The translations under genes were made by a program, and so were the position numbers. This document shows positions 34,688 to 45,148 of a stretch of 64,000 nt of DNA, one piece after another. The DNA is from Hyalella azteca. Lineage: Eukaryota > Arthropoda > Malacostraca > Amphipoda > Hyalellidae. The stretch's first letter is position 1, and every line of letters begins with the position of its first letter. Under the pieces are notes generated by a model. It ran no database searches, was not told where the DNA came from, and saw only the letters and a list, made by a program, of their open reading frames with translations. Location of the stretch: assembly GCF_000764305.2 (NCBI RefSeq), contig NW_025942283.1:62001-126000 (forward strand), read 5' to 3'.

Positions 34688-35227
34688 ATGAAAGGCTTTC
34701 AACATTACCGAGCAGATCGAAAAGAAGGGAGAAGAAAAGGAGGCGTTATAGTCTACCTCAAAAACTTCTTCGCGGCAAAAACAGTTCCCCTGCATTTAGG
34801 CTCCAATGGATATGTGGAACACGTTATACTATACATTCCCCATCTCCATCTGTGCATAGCTATCGTATACCGACCACCTGACTGCCCGCCTGAAAAATTC
34901 AGTGAAACTCTCGATAGAATAGAAACAGAGGTTGCCAACTTAGGTGAACCTTCCCCAAATATTGTGGTTGCGGGAGATTTTAACCTACCACACATACGAT
35001 GGCCACACTTGGACTGTGCAGAACGGCGCAGAAATCAAAAAATCGAAGAGAAGCGACTCGTTCGCGATCTAGGAGTGTTGATGAACAATCAGGTCAATTT
35101 GGGTGATCACATACCGGCAATAACCGCAAAAGGTAGACGACAGATGGGGTGGATCTGGCGGACGTTCAGAACGAGAGAAGCGGAACCGATGATCACACTC
35201 CAGAGCCCTTGTAATACCTATCCTTGA
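34688..35227 (+). pseudogene. LINE-B ORF2 with in-frame internal deletion (endonuclease fused to RT C-terminus)
   Basis: 179 open codons. Residues 1-100 are the endonuclease domain through GDFNLPHIRWPHLDC. From about residue 115 the sequence is the post-RT segment (EEKRLVRDLGVLMNNQVNLGDHIPAITAKGRRQMGWIWRTF). The SDH motif of the endonuclease and all RT catalytic motifs are missing, yet the frame is kept. A frameshift at about 35220 leads into the C-terminal ORF at 35319. Confidence 0.82.
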
Positions 35228-35318
35228 ATACTGCTGCCAGCTCTGGACTCCGTTCACACTAGGCGCAATACGGCAACTGGAAGGAGTCCAACGAACCTTT
35301 ACTTCCAGGATCAGAGGG

Positions 35319-35729
35319 ATGAAGAGTCTGTACTCACTGCAGAGGAGACGGGAGAGGTATGTCATTCTGTACACATGGAAAATGATAACCGGAATGGTGC
35401 CAAACTTCGAGAGCGAGACATTCAGGATTCAGACATATCACAACGAGAGAAGGGGGAGACTGTGCAAGATCCCTCCCCTGCGTAACAGATCCGCAGTCAG
35501 ATTTCAATCCCTGCGGGAAGGATCGCTTTCCGTGGCAGGGCCAAGGCTGTTCAACGCCCTACCAAGGGATCTAAGAGAGGGGGAGTTCACCCTGGAGACC
35601 TTCAAGAGACAACTAGACGTGTTCCAGAGCGCAATCCCAGATCGACCTCCCCTGCAACACTACCAGTGGCGAGAAGCAAGCAACAGCATCGTGCAGCAGG
35701 TGGCCCAAATGAGGGCGGATGAACGATAA
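35319..35729 (+). pseudogene. LINE-B ORF2, C-terminal part
   Basis: 136 open codons: MKSLYSLQRRRERYVILYTW, PPLRNRSAVRFQSLREGSLS, VAGPRLFNALPRDLREGEFT, LETFKRQLDVFQSAIPDRPP, stop after RADER. This is the characteristic tail of CR1/Jockey-like ORF2 proteins (LFN-LP-x-LR...FK-x-x-LD-x-F...PD-x-P). The 3' UTR follows immediately. Confidence 0.85.
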
Positions 35730-35839
35730 TCAGAGGCGGCGATCCAATGTGGCCTAGGACTGCTGTCTCAAACAAATACTAAGGATACTAAGCAGGACGC
35801 CCACAGACGGCTCTTGGATTAGTTACACATGTCGAGGGC

Positions 35840-37310
35840 TGGTGGTGAGGAGCTGCTGCGTAATATTGACCTCTCATAGGCCTGTGGCCTGGACGGGATC
35901 AGCCCACGACCAAGTGTATTGAAGAGGTTGAGGACAGAAGAAGCCCCATCGCTCACCCTGCTGTACCAGACGTCCCTTGACGCTGGAGTTATGACTGCGA
36001 TCTGTAAGATTGCGCACGTGTGCCCTGTTTTCAAGAAACAATAACGTCACTATGCTGAGAACTATAGACCTGTTTCGCTGACGAGTATCCCCTGTAAGCT
36101 CTTGGAGCATCTACTCATCAGTGAAAGAATGGCACAATATGAGGAGCACAAAATTCTCTGTAAAGAACAGCATGGCTTCCGAAGAGGTCCCTCATGTGAG
36201 AATCCGTTGCTTGCCCTAGTGGACGAGGTATCGAAGAATCTCGAGCAGGGATTCTCGAGAAGGGAAAGTGAGGAAACGCCGCTTGACCCACGAACTCTAC
36301 CACTCTGGTAGAGTTTGCCTGGATCGGAAATTGCCGCCTGGATCAGCAATTTACTATGTGACAGAATGCAGTCTGTTTGGAAAACAAATTGAAGCCAAAG
36401 TTCTTTACATTGGAACCGGGGGTTCCTCAGGGTTCTATATTGGGTCTTCGCTTTTTCTATTGTATATGAGCGACCTTCCGGACGGACTCTCCTCCAGGGC
36501 CAAGCTTTTTGCCGAAGACACTGCATGCCTCAAGGCAATCGGAATAGCCGATGTTCAAGATTCCATACTGGTGGACGTGAACGTCTTCTAGCGTGTTAAC
36601 AGCGACGGAAGATATCTTTCCACCATGAAAAATACTCCACTGTCCATTTGACTCGCCAAAGGACCAGAAGTGTGGGCACCTGCTGATGGAAGCAACCCAG
36701 CTTAAGTACCTCGGGGAAACACTTTCCAAGGAGCTGGAGTGAAAGCCCCCACTTATCCAACATGGATGACAAGGCTAACCGTACCTTGGGCTTCATTAGA
36801 CGAAATCCAGCAATGCAGCCGCCTATAAAGCATTAGTCCACCCCATGCTGGTGCACGCCAGTTGTGTATAGAATCCTCATACAGCAGAAGATATTACCAC
36901 CCTCGAAAGAGTAAATCGTGGAGCAGCGCGATGTGTCTCTCATCCTTTCCGCTGGACTTCCCGTGTGGATAACATGCTCAACGACATGAGATGGCCAACG
37001 TTGCCAGACAGACGAAGGCTTGCTAGGCTTGCCATATTTTACAAGATCTGCAACAATTTAGCCACCGCTTAACCAGCCTTCAGCCGGACTAATACCGTCA
37101 GATGACATTTTTCACTAAAACCATATCAGAATGGAACCAACTTCCTACGGATGCAGTCTCGGCGCCATCCTGGGACGCATTGGGTTGGCCACCTGAATGA
37201 GGGCCAGGGTTGCCCTCATTCTCATTAAGGTTTAATATAATGGATAAATTTAGGATGCAATAGTAACTTAAGTGTAGCAGATTAATCAGCTTGTTGATGT
37301 TGGTCACCTA
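35840..37310 (+). mobile_element. LINE-C: degraded CR1-like LINE, RT domain to 3' end
   Basis: The frameshifted translation includes ACGLDGISPRPSVLKRL, YAENYRPVSLTSIPCKLLEHLLI and KEQHGFRRGPSCENPLLALVDEV, all RT palm motifs. Then come GVPQGSILG-like and YADD-region remnants near 36420-36530, EATQLKYLGETLSKELEW, RVNRGAARCVSHPFR, and the end EWNQLPTDAVSAPSWDAL near 37130. Many stops. It follows LINE-B directly and differs from it in sequence, so it is a separate element. Confidence 0.75.
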
Positions 37311-37837
37311 CAGCAAATAAGAGGAATAAAGTGCATCGAATTCTGAGCAGGTAAAACATGACGACTCGATGCACGGCGCGGCAGAGGATGGTTTATTATT
37401 GGTTATACGCGGCAGACAGGCGAGCAAAATGACATTCATTAGAACTACAGTTGTTGTTGTAGTTGGGTTGCATTACCAGGTTGAATCGGTTGAGATGTTC
37501 GGTTGTTCGTGGCGTTCAGCAGATCATCTAAGCCGACGGGAGTTCGGTCACATCCAAGTTGTTGCGCTACGGCTGTCATGGCACCCGGCCCGTTGGCGGC
37601 ATAAAGTTGGTTCTGCAATCACAAGTGAAAAATGAGCCTTTTCACATGTATCAAGTCACAAGCTCGATTTTTTTACATCTTATATTATTTCCTATAACAT
37701 TGTTAATAATATATTATTATAGTTCCCGTATACCTATTAATACAGTCTGCACTTTCACTGGGCTAAGATTTCAGGCGATTCTTAAGCCAGCCACAGACTC
37801 CTCCTACGCACATACTGGTTAAAACATGCCAAGTACG

Positions 37838-38095
37838 ACCCCACCTGCCCTCACATTATAGTTGGCTGCTATGTGCCGCATGACGCGCACGCTAGGCAAC
37901 ATGGCCCAACATGCCCTCACAATATAGTTGGCTGCTATGTGCCGCATGGCACTAAGCAACATGGCCCAACATGCCCTCACATTATAGTTGGCTGCTATGT
38001 GCCACATGACGCTAGGCAACACGGCCCAACATGCCCTCACATTATAGTTGGCTGCAATGTGCCGCATGACGCTGAGGAGCATGGGGTGCTGGAGC
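37838..38095. repeat. Tandem array of about four 60-66 bp units
   Basis: The unit includes TGCCCTCACATTATAGTTGG, then CTGCTATGTGCCGCATG, ACGCTAGGCAACATGGCCCA. Units are near-identical apart from a 6-bp length difference in the first. Open frames on both strands (minus strand: repeats of SVMRHIAANYNVRACWA) arise only because the unit is close to a multiple of 3. Confidence 0.9.
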
Positions 38096-38435
38096 CGCAT
38101 GCGGTATATGCCGTTGGCCAATGAGACGTCACTCTGAAAATATGGTGGCACGCTTTTTTATTTTATTTGTTCATACATAATTCTATGAAGTAAATATTAT
38201 TTTTACGAAGATCACTAAACTCGCCACAATTGGCAGTATCATGTTTGTTTGTGGGCACCCGCACAGCCAAGCAGTCACATGCTGAATGCAGCTCTGTTAT
38301 ATATGCTAAGAAGTTACATGAAATTCTGCGGTTTATATACATTCACAATTGGTTGATTGTTGACACCTGCAGGGTAATGAAGTTACATGCTATATGCATC
38401 TGTATTTCATGTATAATGTCTTGCGTTCCGGGCAC

Positions 38436-38573
38436 CTCGAGGGAGATGAAGTTGGTGACTCCCACCGGGGGGCGCAGTGCGATGATGTCCATGTCCGAGT
38501 ACAAGCCCCCGAACTTGTACACCATCGCCAGGCCCCAGGCGGCTCAAGTCGCTCAGGTTGTGGATTTTGTGAG
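38436..38573 (-). CDS. Alpha-1,4-glycosyltransferase-like gene, DXD exon (frame broken by 7-bp duplication)
   Basis: A minus-strand exon after acceptor TTTGCAG (38574-38580). It reads HKIHNLSDLSRL, then, in a frame shifted by one, LAMVYKFGGLYSDMDIIALR and PPVGVTNFISLE. The pattern SD-x-x-R-x-x-x-x-x-KFGG-x-Y-x-D-x-D is the donor-binding DXD region of the A4GALT family (Gly_transf_sug/Gb3_synth), which transfers Gal or GlcNAc/GalNAc to glycolipids or glycoproteins in the Golgi. The shift coincides with a 7-bp tandem duplication (38528-38541). The 3' border is uncertain: GAG|GTGCCC at 38436, or CAG|GTGTCA at 38367, both phase 0. Confidence 0.72.
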
Positions 38574-38834
38574 CTGCAAATCATTAAATGTTTTTCCTGC
38601 ATTGCGTATCCACGGTATCGACGAATTTGAATGCTAATTTGACTTTATTCTGCTTCATAATTTGGAATTTTTGCCCTTGAAAACCTCGTTGTTGTTTAAT
38701 TTCACTTTAATTACAGTCAAGTTTTAGCAAATGCTACAGACCAAACAAACCAACAAAATGTTGACGTTTAAATTAAGGGTAGACCCAGACTTATCTTTTT
38801 GTGACACCATTTCGATAATTCAGGAGCTACTCGC

Positions 38835-39031
38835 CTGTTTCATTGAACTTTTTGGAGAGGTAAAGTTCTAGTAACGGAGTGTCCTCGAAATGCCTGCTGA
38901 AGTTTAAGTGAGCCACGCACAAGTTCTGGTAGGCGGCCTGAAGTGCCTTCAAGGCTGCCAACGTCGAGGGTTCAAAGGACTGAGACGCCACCAAGAACCA
39001 AACAGGTGCGTGGGGATTCAGTTTGCAGAAA
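38835..39031 (-). CDS. Alpha-1,4-glycosyltransferase-like gene, exon upstream of the DXD exon
   Basis: After a CACAG acceptor (39032) the exon reads FCKLNPHAPVWFLVASQSFE, PSTLAALKALQAAYQNLCVA, HLNFSRHFEDTPLLELYLSK, KFNET. In the A4GALT family this stretch follows the CAVESAA motif (NP-x-x-x-V-x-x-L) and ends in TPL-x-x-w. The exon joins in phase (NETA-HKIHNLSD) only if the donor is ACAG|GCGAGT, a GC-AG intron; no GT donor gives the right frame. The exon needs two nucleotides from an upstream exon I could not find. Confidence 0.68.
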
Positions 39032-39039
39032 CTGTGACG

Positions 39040-40690
39040 ATGAAAATATGAAGCGTATTATTACTGCAGATAATCTTAAAATAATCATCAAAATATATCT
39101 ATATATAAGCTACTGACCAATATTACATCTATTCGACTGTCGGTCAAAGTTGGGTTGTAAACGCGACGGCGCGTATTGTGCGGCAGTATTTGACATCGCG
39201 CAATATTTCGCTCAATAAGTTTGTCCCCAATTCCGCGACATGTATATAAGTAAACAACTAACATGCTTGCTCGTTTACGCCAATCTCGTAGGGCAAGGTT
39301 ATTGTTAGGAGTTAAAAAACTGTTTCATAAACACAGTGATATATATATTGAGATGCTATGGATAGGTCCAAGAAGCATTGGTTTTTGTATATATAATAGT
39401 AAATTTAAAATCATAATTGGCCAACTAACCATAGTAAGGTTGGTAATCTTACTCATATTAAACCGAACTATGATTAACTTATAATATATATTTTTTAATT
39501 TTTCTTAAATTCAAATTTGCAATTAAATTTAAATAAAATGTTTTACCTTGGCTACGAATCATTAGTATAGTGTTGATAAAGAACATTTTTTTGTAGCCCT
39601 TACCTAACGAAATTTTCGTTGAAGATCATGTCCAGTTTTGTTGTTTTTAATTTTCACGTCAGTTAATTAAACAATATTATTAGACGAGGAATCAATGGAC
39701 GCAGGAATGTCCGGTATTCTAACCACAGGCGAGTAACCTACCTAAATATGTCCGGCTTTTAAACAAATGTCGAATAATTATATATAATATATAATAAGAT
39801 AAAACTTGGCTTATATTGGCCGTTAGCAAATTGTGGAGATTAGCACAAAGGAAAATAAATTACCGTCTCATATTACTAAATAATGCGCTTAAATTATTAT
39901 TTTTTGACGCAAGTCCTCGCACATCAAGTCCAACAAATCATCATCTAACCGGAATAAAGATAAACCATATGCACCATTATTGGCATATAAAGTGGCATCG
40001 TCCCTCACATATTTATAAAAGTTGAAATTTTGAAACAGAAACTATAATATTTTTTTGCTTAAGTAACATACGTGCTGAATCATGCAACAAAATTTGCGCT
40101 CCTGCTTCTGGTCGGAGACGTTACATGCAGCCGAGTTATTTGGCCTTCTGGAATGCCTATGCATAACACTATATAGTATGTATTGAAGTATTAGTAAAAG
40201 AAAATAATTCTGCATGCATTGTAGAGAAATTGAATCCCCAATTTTTAAGCGTTAACGCTAACAAGTATTGCCAATGATAGAGATGTTGCAGGTGTGCAAC
40301 ACCTGCAATTTTCAACTGATTAACAGATGGCAATTTTCAACTGATAAAGCAGTTGGCGTCTAGCTCAGCTGTACTGGAGTTGTACGTAATCGTATGTATG
40401 TCAGCATCTGTGTGGAAGCTACACAGAGTGACAGATCTTAACCAATTTGTTCCACCAAGATGCTGATATAATTTCATGTTAATTTTTTGGTATTGACTTT
40501 GAAATAGAATTTTTCAAGTACAAAAAAATTGTAGGGTTCAATTTCTTTATTACATCTGTTGCAACAGCAGGCATTAAAAATAGGAATCGTGCTTTGCAAA
40601 TGCCCCTGTTTACCAAACTAGGGGAAGATATTGGAGAGGTATTTATTTGGCTTTTTGTCCTACGTGACTTCCTGTTAGTGGCACGCATCA
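39040..40690. other. AT-rich stretch without recognised genes
   Basis: No coding similarity seen. A perfect short hairpin (TTGCAGGTGT, loop GCA, ACACCTGCAA) lies at 40284-40306, and a GGCAATTTTCAACTGAT segment follows in direct duplicate. The 5-prime-most exons of the glycosyltransferase are not evident here. Confidence 0.4.
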
Positions 40691-40701
40691 TCAACATCTA
40701 T

Positions 40702-40971
40702 TCAATATTCAACATCATTATCATTGACAATGCAAGGCAGCATGTTGTTTAGGTAAAAATGTTTAAGCTTCACTTCCATTCGCTTGAGCCAAAACATCGG
40801 TTCAAAATCAACATTAATAATATGTATATCTTTCGGTATCCAGGTTACGAAGTAACATTTACTTCGTCCGGTAACTCTCATCTGACCTTGAACTTGGAAG
40901 AAGTAAGAAAGCCTTCTGTTCAGTATTATTTGATCGTCAACGACTTTCAAGTGATTGCATTTTTTAAGCAA
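40702..40971 (-). pseudogene. YqaJ-domain C-terminal fragment of the transposon protein
   Basis: 89 open codons: LKKCNHLKVVDDQIILNRRL, SYFFQVQGQMRVTGRSKCYF, VTWIPKDIHIINVDFEPMFW, then a basic amphipathic tail to the stop. The QVQGQ motif and the following FV-W-x-P strand are the conserved C-terminal half of lambda-exonuclease-like YqaJ domains. It is out of frame with the upstream EIKCP segment. Confidence 0.78.
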
Positions 40972-40983
40972 TCACAGCATCTT

Positions 40984-41658
40984 TTATTGTCTTGAAATAA
41001 TGTGCAGATCTTGGACACTTGATTTCAATAACATGGTCATGATCCACGAAAGCGTCTGGGGGATGCTCCTACACTTGTCTATGAAAAAGCCGCATCTGTT
41101 CACTGAGATGCCCATTTTATTTTTCAAGCCTTCTATCGCTGAAGTTTCCCTCTCTCGAACCCACGCTAAGGCAGGTAGCGAGCCACCCAAGCCATTCATT
41201 ATTCTGTAAACAACCAACTGCTTAGTTGTGGATTTTCTCAATTTGCACACAGTACCGGAGTTAGAAGCGGTCAGTCCTTTTCTACGTTCATTATGCCACG
41301 ATGAACAATTACTTTGTTCAATTGTTGAATACTCGAGGGTCTGAATTTGATTTTCATCCAGAGACAAAGTGTGAATAAAATTCCTTTTAGCTTCATCTGA
41401 CACGGTAGCTACTGAATGAAAATTCCTTCTGAAATGGCGACTTTGTCGCCATTTCAGCTTTAGAGCACTTCCGTTGAAGAGTTGCCTTTTGGCATTGGCC
41501 TTCTTACGAGCCAAATGAGCTTCAATTTTCATCATCACCATGTTAGGCAATTTTCGAGGAAGTTTTTCGTGGATTGGTGAATGCACGCCTCCAGTATGGT
41601 GTGCTATTACCGCACCGTTGCATCTGCTTTTGAAGCCGTTTTTTAAAGTGAAGTTCAT
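40984..41658 (-). pseudogene. Linker and YqaJ N-terminal part of the transposon protein
   Basis: 224 open codons. Residues 1-25 (NFTLKNGFKSRCNGAVIAHH) are the end of the transposase region. A basic segment (residues 44-80, ARKKANAKRQLF...KLKWRQSRHFRRNF) follows. From residue 118 (CSSWHNERRKGLTASNSGTVCKLR) it is the YqaJ N-terminus: the WH-x-x-R-x-x-LTAS-x signature precedes the catalytic domain. It runs out of frame at CRSIPQTL, where a run of five G on the plus strand (41058-41062) sits inside the GASPD active-site motif. Confidence 0.78.
41429..41457. repeat. Perfect hairpin within the transposon coding region
   Basis: CTGAAATGGCGAC, loop TTT, then the exact reverse complement GTCGCCATTTCAG. 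It codes for KLKWRQSRHFR on the minus strand. Its significance is unclear; it may be chance. Confidence 0.8.
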
Positions 41659-42330
41659 TCTTTTTCCACCAGTTAATTAACCTTGCAACTTGACTGAAGA
41701 AATTTTCTACTTTGTTGCTACTAACGTCATGGATAGGAATATCTGCTTGGTCCTTCACTCTGTTTAGAATCTTCATTATAGCTTGAAAACTCCTGTTTTT
41801 TCTAGATCAGGTACGTAATTTTGGTCACCTTGCTTTTTGCAGAAATAATTTCCGGTTGTTTAAAACACCGTATGATCACCACAGGCTTGCCTGGCGCTGT
41901 TCAAAATGTCATTTTACAACCCCTCAATTTTTCCCTTTTCTGAAATATCATTCGAATTTTTATGGTGTCTTATAGCGCCATTTATGTCATTTATCAAGCG
42001 TTGAGCCTGAAACTGCACCAGTTTCCTTTGTTCCACAGAACCAAGTCTCGCTGCTCCTTAGCGTTGTAGACATTTTCTCTTAAATGTTTCTGGTAATTCC
42101 TCAAGATGCGATTACGGCATTCAATTTTTTTAACCTCTTATGGAGCGTAAGGCATGATTTTGAGCAGTTTAGGATACATACTATTATCCCCGTCACCAAC
42201 AAAGTAGCTGTACTTCAAGCCATGTGTTTCTAGACTCGTAGAAAATCTTTCCGCGAGGATGTCTGTTTCCATCGATGACGGGCTGCCATGCCAATTTAGA
42301 CTGCAGCCATGGTCTCTGAGAGCTTTTTTT

Positions 42331-42792
42331 TTAACGCTGAGCATACGCGCAGACTGCGCAAAATAGATTGCGTACGCTCATGAATAGAATTTTACCTGAG
42401 CGATAGCCAACTATTGCTGCAAGTCCCGAGGGAGCTGAGTAATTATGCCCATATGATCGCTTTGACCAGGCACCATCAGCAGTAACTAATATCTTAGGAA
42501 TACCATTGGAATCAACTCTATTTTCACGAATGGGCAAATTTTTTTCTTCTTGAACCGCGACTTTCATACTTTTGAAAGCTGTTTCGATCCATTTGTCACT
42601 GACGCGTTGGTCGACTTTATGATTTGTGTTTTGAGTGACGAAAGGAACGCTGAATGATCCCAGAAATTCTGAATCTTGCGATCTTCCGATGCCTATTGTT
42701 AAGGCTCCTGAAACTGCCGAATAATTTGATGAATGCACTCCACCCTCAAGACTTTCTTCTTCAGTTAAGACGCACATTTTTAATTTGCACAT
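42331..42792 (-). pseudogene. Mutator-like transposase domain, N-terminal half
   Basis: 153 open codons. NYSAVSGALTIGIGRSQDSE and SDKWIETAFKSMKVAVQEEK precede the block IPKILVTADGAWSKRSYGHN, YSAPSGLAAIVGYRSGKILF, MSVRNLFCAVCA. The D of the TADGAWSKR motif is the likely first catalytic Asp of the RNase-H fold and the Cys pair is also family-conserved. The neighbouring fragment at 42138-42344 supplies WHGSPSSMETD and VGDGDNSMY, the second Asp region. Confidence 0.78.
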
Positions 42793-43559
42793 ACTATATT
42801 CAAATTCAAAAGTTGCGTAAAGCCCTCGTCGGACCTCTTACAAAATTAAATTGTAAAATGAACACATGTTTGTATTATGCAGCCCCATTTTACACTCATC
42901 GTTAAAAAGATTTTTGGCATCGAAGAGTCTCCTACCACTTGATGGTTTTAATGCATTTTGAAACACTTGTGGAATGTCACTGTTTGCATTAGGCACAACA
43001 CTGCTTCGATCTGGTCAAGCAGATGCGGCTTAACATCCTGCACGCTCGCTCCCTCCGAAATTTTGATCACCAAATCCCTCAGATCGTCTTCATCGCTAGT
43101 AAGATCCACAGTTGGAGTGATATTGATGGAAGCATTTTCACCCGAAGCCGATGCGTTTAGAACCTTCAGGAGATTTTGCTTTTTTCTGAGGAGCAAACCG
43201 GGAATACCGGGAATGCGGGAATGACGACATTCAATAATACACCGCCCAGCTTCAAGATATTTGCTGGCATTTTTTTAGCTGAAATTTTTAACTTGGGGTA
43301 CATTGACACGAGTATGATATTTCACCTGCTCATGTTCGTATACTCGAGGTTATAATAAGCACATTTGTAAGTAACTAAGTTGCACGGTTTCGTTATTGTG
43401 AACTCTATTCAAACTGAAATCGAACTATTGTTATGAATTGCATTAAAATTGAATTTTGCATTTGCAATTGAGTCTTGTAGATACACTTGACTGTTGCTTG
43501 TGAATGTTGTAGGAAAACATTGGGGTTGAAGACTGATTATTGCGCGAAAATGCTTGGTA

Positions 43560-43695
43560 CTGGTTAAAAGGTGATGAAATGTTTGGAGCTTATTGTAAGT
43601 GGGAGAATGGTACTGACTGGTAAATTGGAAGAATTTTTTTGGACTTGACTGGCCGGAGAATGTTTGGTAGTGATGAATGTCCGATAACTGGTACT
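43560..43695. repeat. Degenerate minisatellite, GAGAATGTTTGGTACTGGTAAATG type (left part)
   Basis: Imperfect units of about 23 bp built from GGAGAATGTTTGGTA and GACTGGTAAAT. The same units resume at 45756, so the array was split by the foldback element at 43696-45755. Confidence 0.65.
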
Positions 43696-43774
43696 CAGAG
43701 CTGGGAAGCGCTACTTTGAAATGTTGCGGTTGCTACCGCTACTGCTACATGCTCCAAATGTAGCGGTCGCTACC

Positions 43775-44406
43775 GCTACAATTGCTTAAATGTAGCGCCG
43801 TTACCGCTACCGCTACTGAAAATGTATCGGCCGCTTCATGTAGCGTGCTACTGCCCACCTCTGGTAACAACTAACATGTTGACACTAGTAACAGACTGAG
43901 GTTGACAACATTACACCGAAATCTTTCGTACAGTTTTTTTCTGTAATTTATAATATTTATGTATCATGCTGGTTTTTAAATAATATTTAATACTATTAAG
44001 TAAAATCTAAAGGCTTTATCTATAAATGTAGCGGTAGCGCTGTAGCGGCAAAACCTCGTATCGCTACTTAAATTTGTAGAAGGCGCAGAGGCTACAATTG
44101 CTTAAATGTAGCGCCGTTACCGCTACCGCTACTGAAAATGTATCGGCCGCTTCATGTAGCGTGCTACTGCCCACCTCTGGTAACAACTAACATGTTGACA
44201 CTAGTAACAGACTGAGGTTGACAACATTACACCGAAATCTTTCGTACAGTTTTTTTCTGTAATTTATAATATTTATGTATCATGCTGGTTTTTAAATAAT
44301 ATTTAATACTATTAAGTAAAATCTAAAGGCTTTATCTATAAATGTAGCGGTAGCGCTGTAGCGGCAAAACCTCGTATCGCTACTTAAATTTGTAGAAGGC
44401 GCAGAG
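43775..44406. repeat. Perfect-looking tandem duplication, 316-bp period
   Basis: The segment starting at CTACAATTGCTTAAATGTAG (43776) recurs at 44092, and I found no difference by eye across GCCGTTACCGCTACCGCTAC, CATGTTGACACTAGTAACAG and CAAAACCTCGTATCGCTACT. It is a very recent duplication inside the foldback element, or an assembly duplication. Confidence 0.85.
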
Positions 44407-45148
44407 GTGGGCAGTAGCGCGCTACATGTAGCGGCCGCTACTAGCGGCCGCTACATTTTCAGTAGCGGTAGCGGTAGCGGCTCTACATTTAAGGCAATGT
44501 AGCGGTAGCGGTAGCGCCCGCTACATATTTAAGTAGCGATACGAGGTTTTGCCGCTACAGCGCTACCGCTACATTTATAGATAAAGCCTTTAGATTTTAC
44601 TTAAGGGGACCGGCTACCCTCCTACAAAACTTTTTGGTTTACAGACGGATCGTTTTGAAACTTGGTACACATATGTAAAACAGAAATCTAAGACCTTTTT
44701 GTTGATGTAAATTAAAAAAAATGAAAGAAAACGTGGAATTAGTAGAAAACGGCAAATAAGGGGTACTCTAAAAAAATATAACTTTTGCAAATCACATGCT
44801 ACAATGTCGAGATACATATCATTCGATTTGTAACAACAATATCTAGCGACTGTAGAGCCCCGAATTTGGATTTTCCTCATCGTTTTTTTCGCGTTCTTCT
44901 CATTTTTTTCACATTTTTACCTCCCCCCCCCCACCTTCCTCCTCCTCCCATATATAAGTCAAACCATGCACATATTAAAAAAAAGGCTTCTAGAGTCGCT
45001 AGGTATTGATACGAAAGATTTCGGTGTAATGTTGTCAACCTCAGCCTGTTACTAGTGTCAACATGTTAGTTGTTACTTGTTAAGTTGTTACCAGTTACCA
45101 CTTACAGGTTTTTTTCATCTTTCAGTTTGCTTACAGTTATTTTTACAC

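Larger units (their letters stand above)
33965..35800 (+). mobile_element. LINE-B: CCCH-finger ORF1 remnant, endonuclease, then RT C-terminus after internal deletion
   Basis: An ORF1 remnant near 34085-34115 has VCKRDSCRFHH, a CCCH-type finger, followed by a Gln-rich coiled coil (FLGLQRQVDQIQQQMQQLL) and the start of endonuclease (ANIEGLFPRRKRHKIGVLKE, IIMLALTESHLRED). Endonuclease continues at 34688 (GVIVYLKNFFAAK, YRPPDCPPEKF, NIVVAGDFNLPHIRWP). It passes straight into the RT C-terminal segment LVRDLGVLMNNQVNLGDHI. The end carries PRLFNALPRDLREGEFTLETFKRQLD and DRPPLQHY, then a 3' UTR with ACTAAGGATACTAAG. The RT core is deleted. I recall this family type from crustacean genomes. Confidence 0.85.
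40702..43230 (-). mobile_element. Decayed DNA transposon: Mutator-like transposase joined to YqaJ-type nuclease
   Basis: One protein of about 800 aa can be followed on the minus strand through several frameshifts. The N-terminus at 43224-42948 is charged (TSDEDDLRDLVIKISEG). A Mutator-like core at 42792-42140 has VTADGAWSKRSYGHNYSAPS and GLKYSYFVGDGDNSMY, then IECRNRILRNYQKHLREN. A linker at 41776-41560 has VSSNKVENFFSQVARL and NFTLKNGFKSRCNGAVIAH. A YqaJ domain at 41300-40705 has WHNERRKGLTASN and CGFFIDK, GASP-DAFVDHDHVIEIKCPRSA, and YFFQVQGQMRVTGRSKCYFV. The PD-(D/E)xK residues (D...EIK) are present but split by indels. TIRs were not found. Confidence 0.78.

Noticed and set aside
37819..38151. 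110-codon repetitive minus-strand ORF
   Set aside because: Tandem 60-66 bp repeat; open on both strands because of unit length.
43696..43863. A simple 168-bp MITE ending at the first CACCTCTG
   Set aside because: Flanks of that interval are not duplicated; the matching TSD partner is at 45756, so the real outer element is 2 kb.
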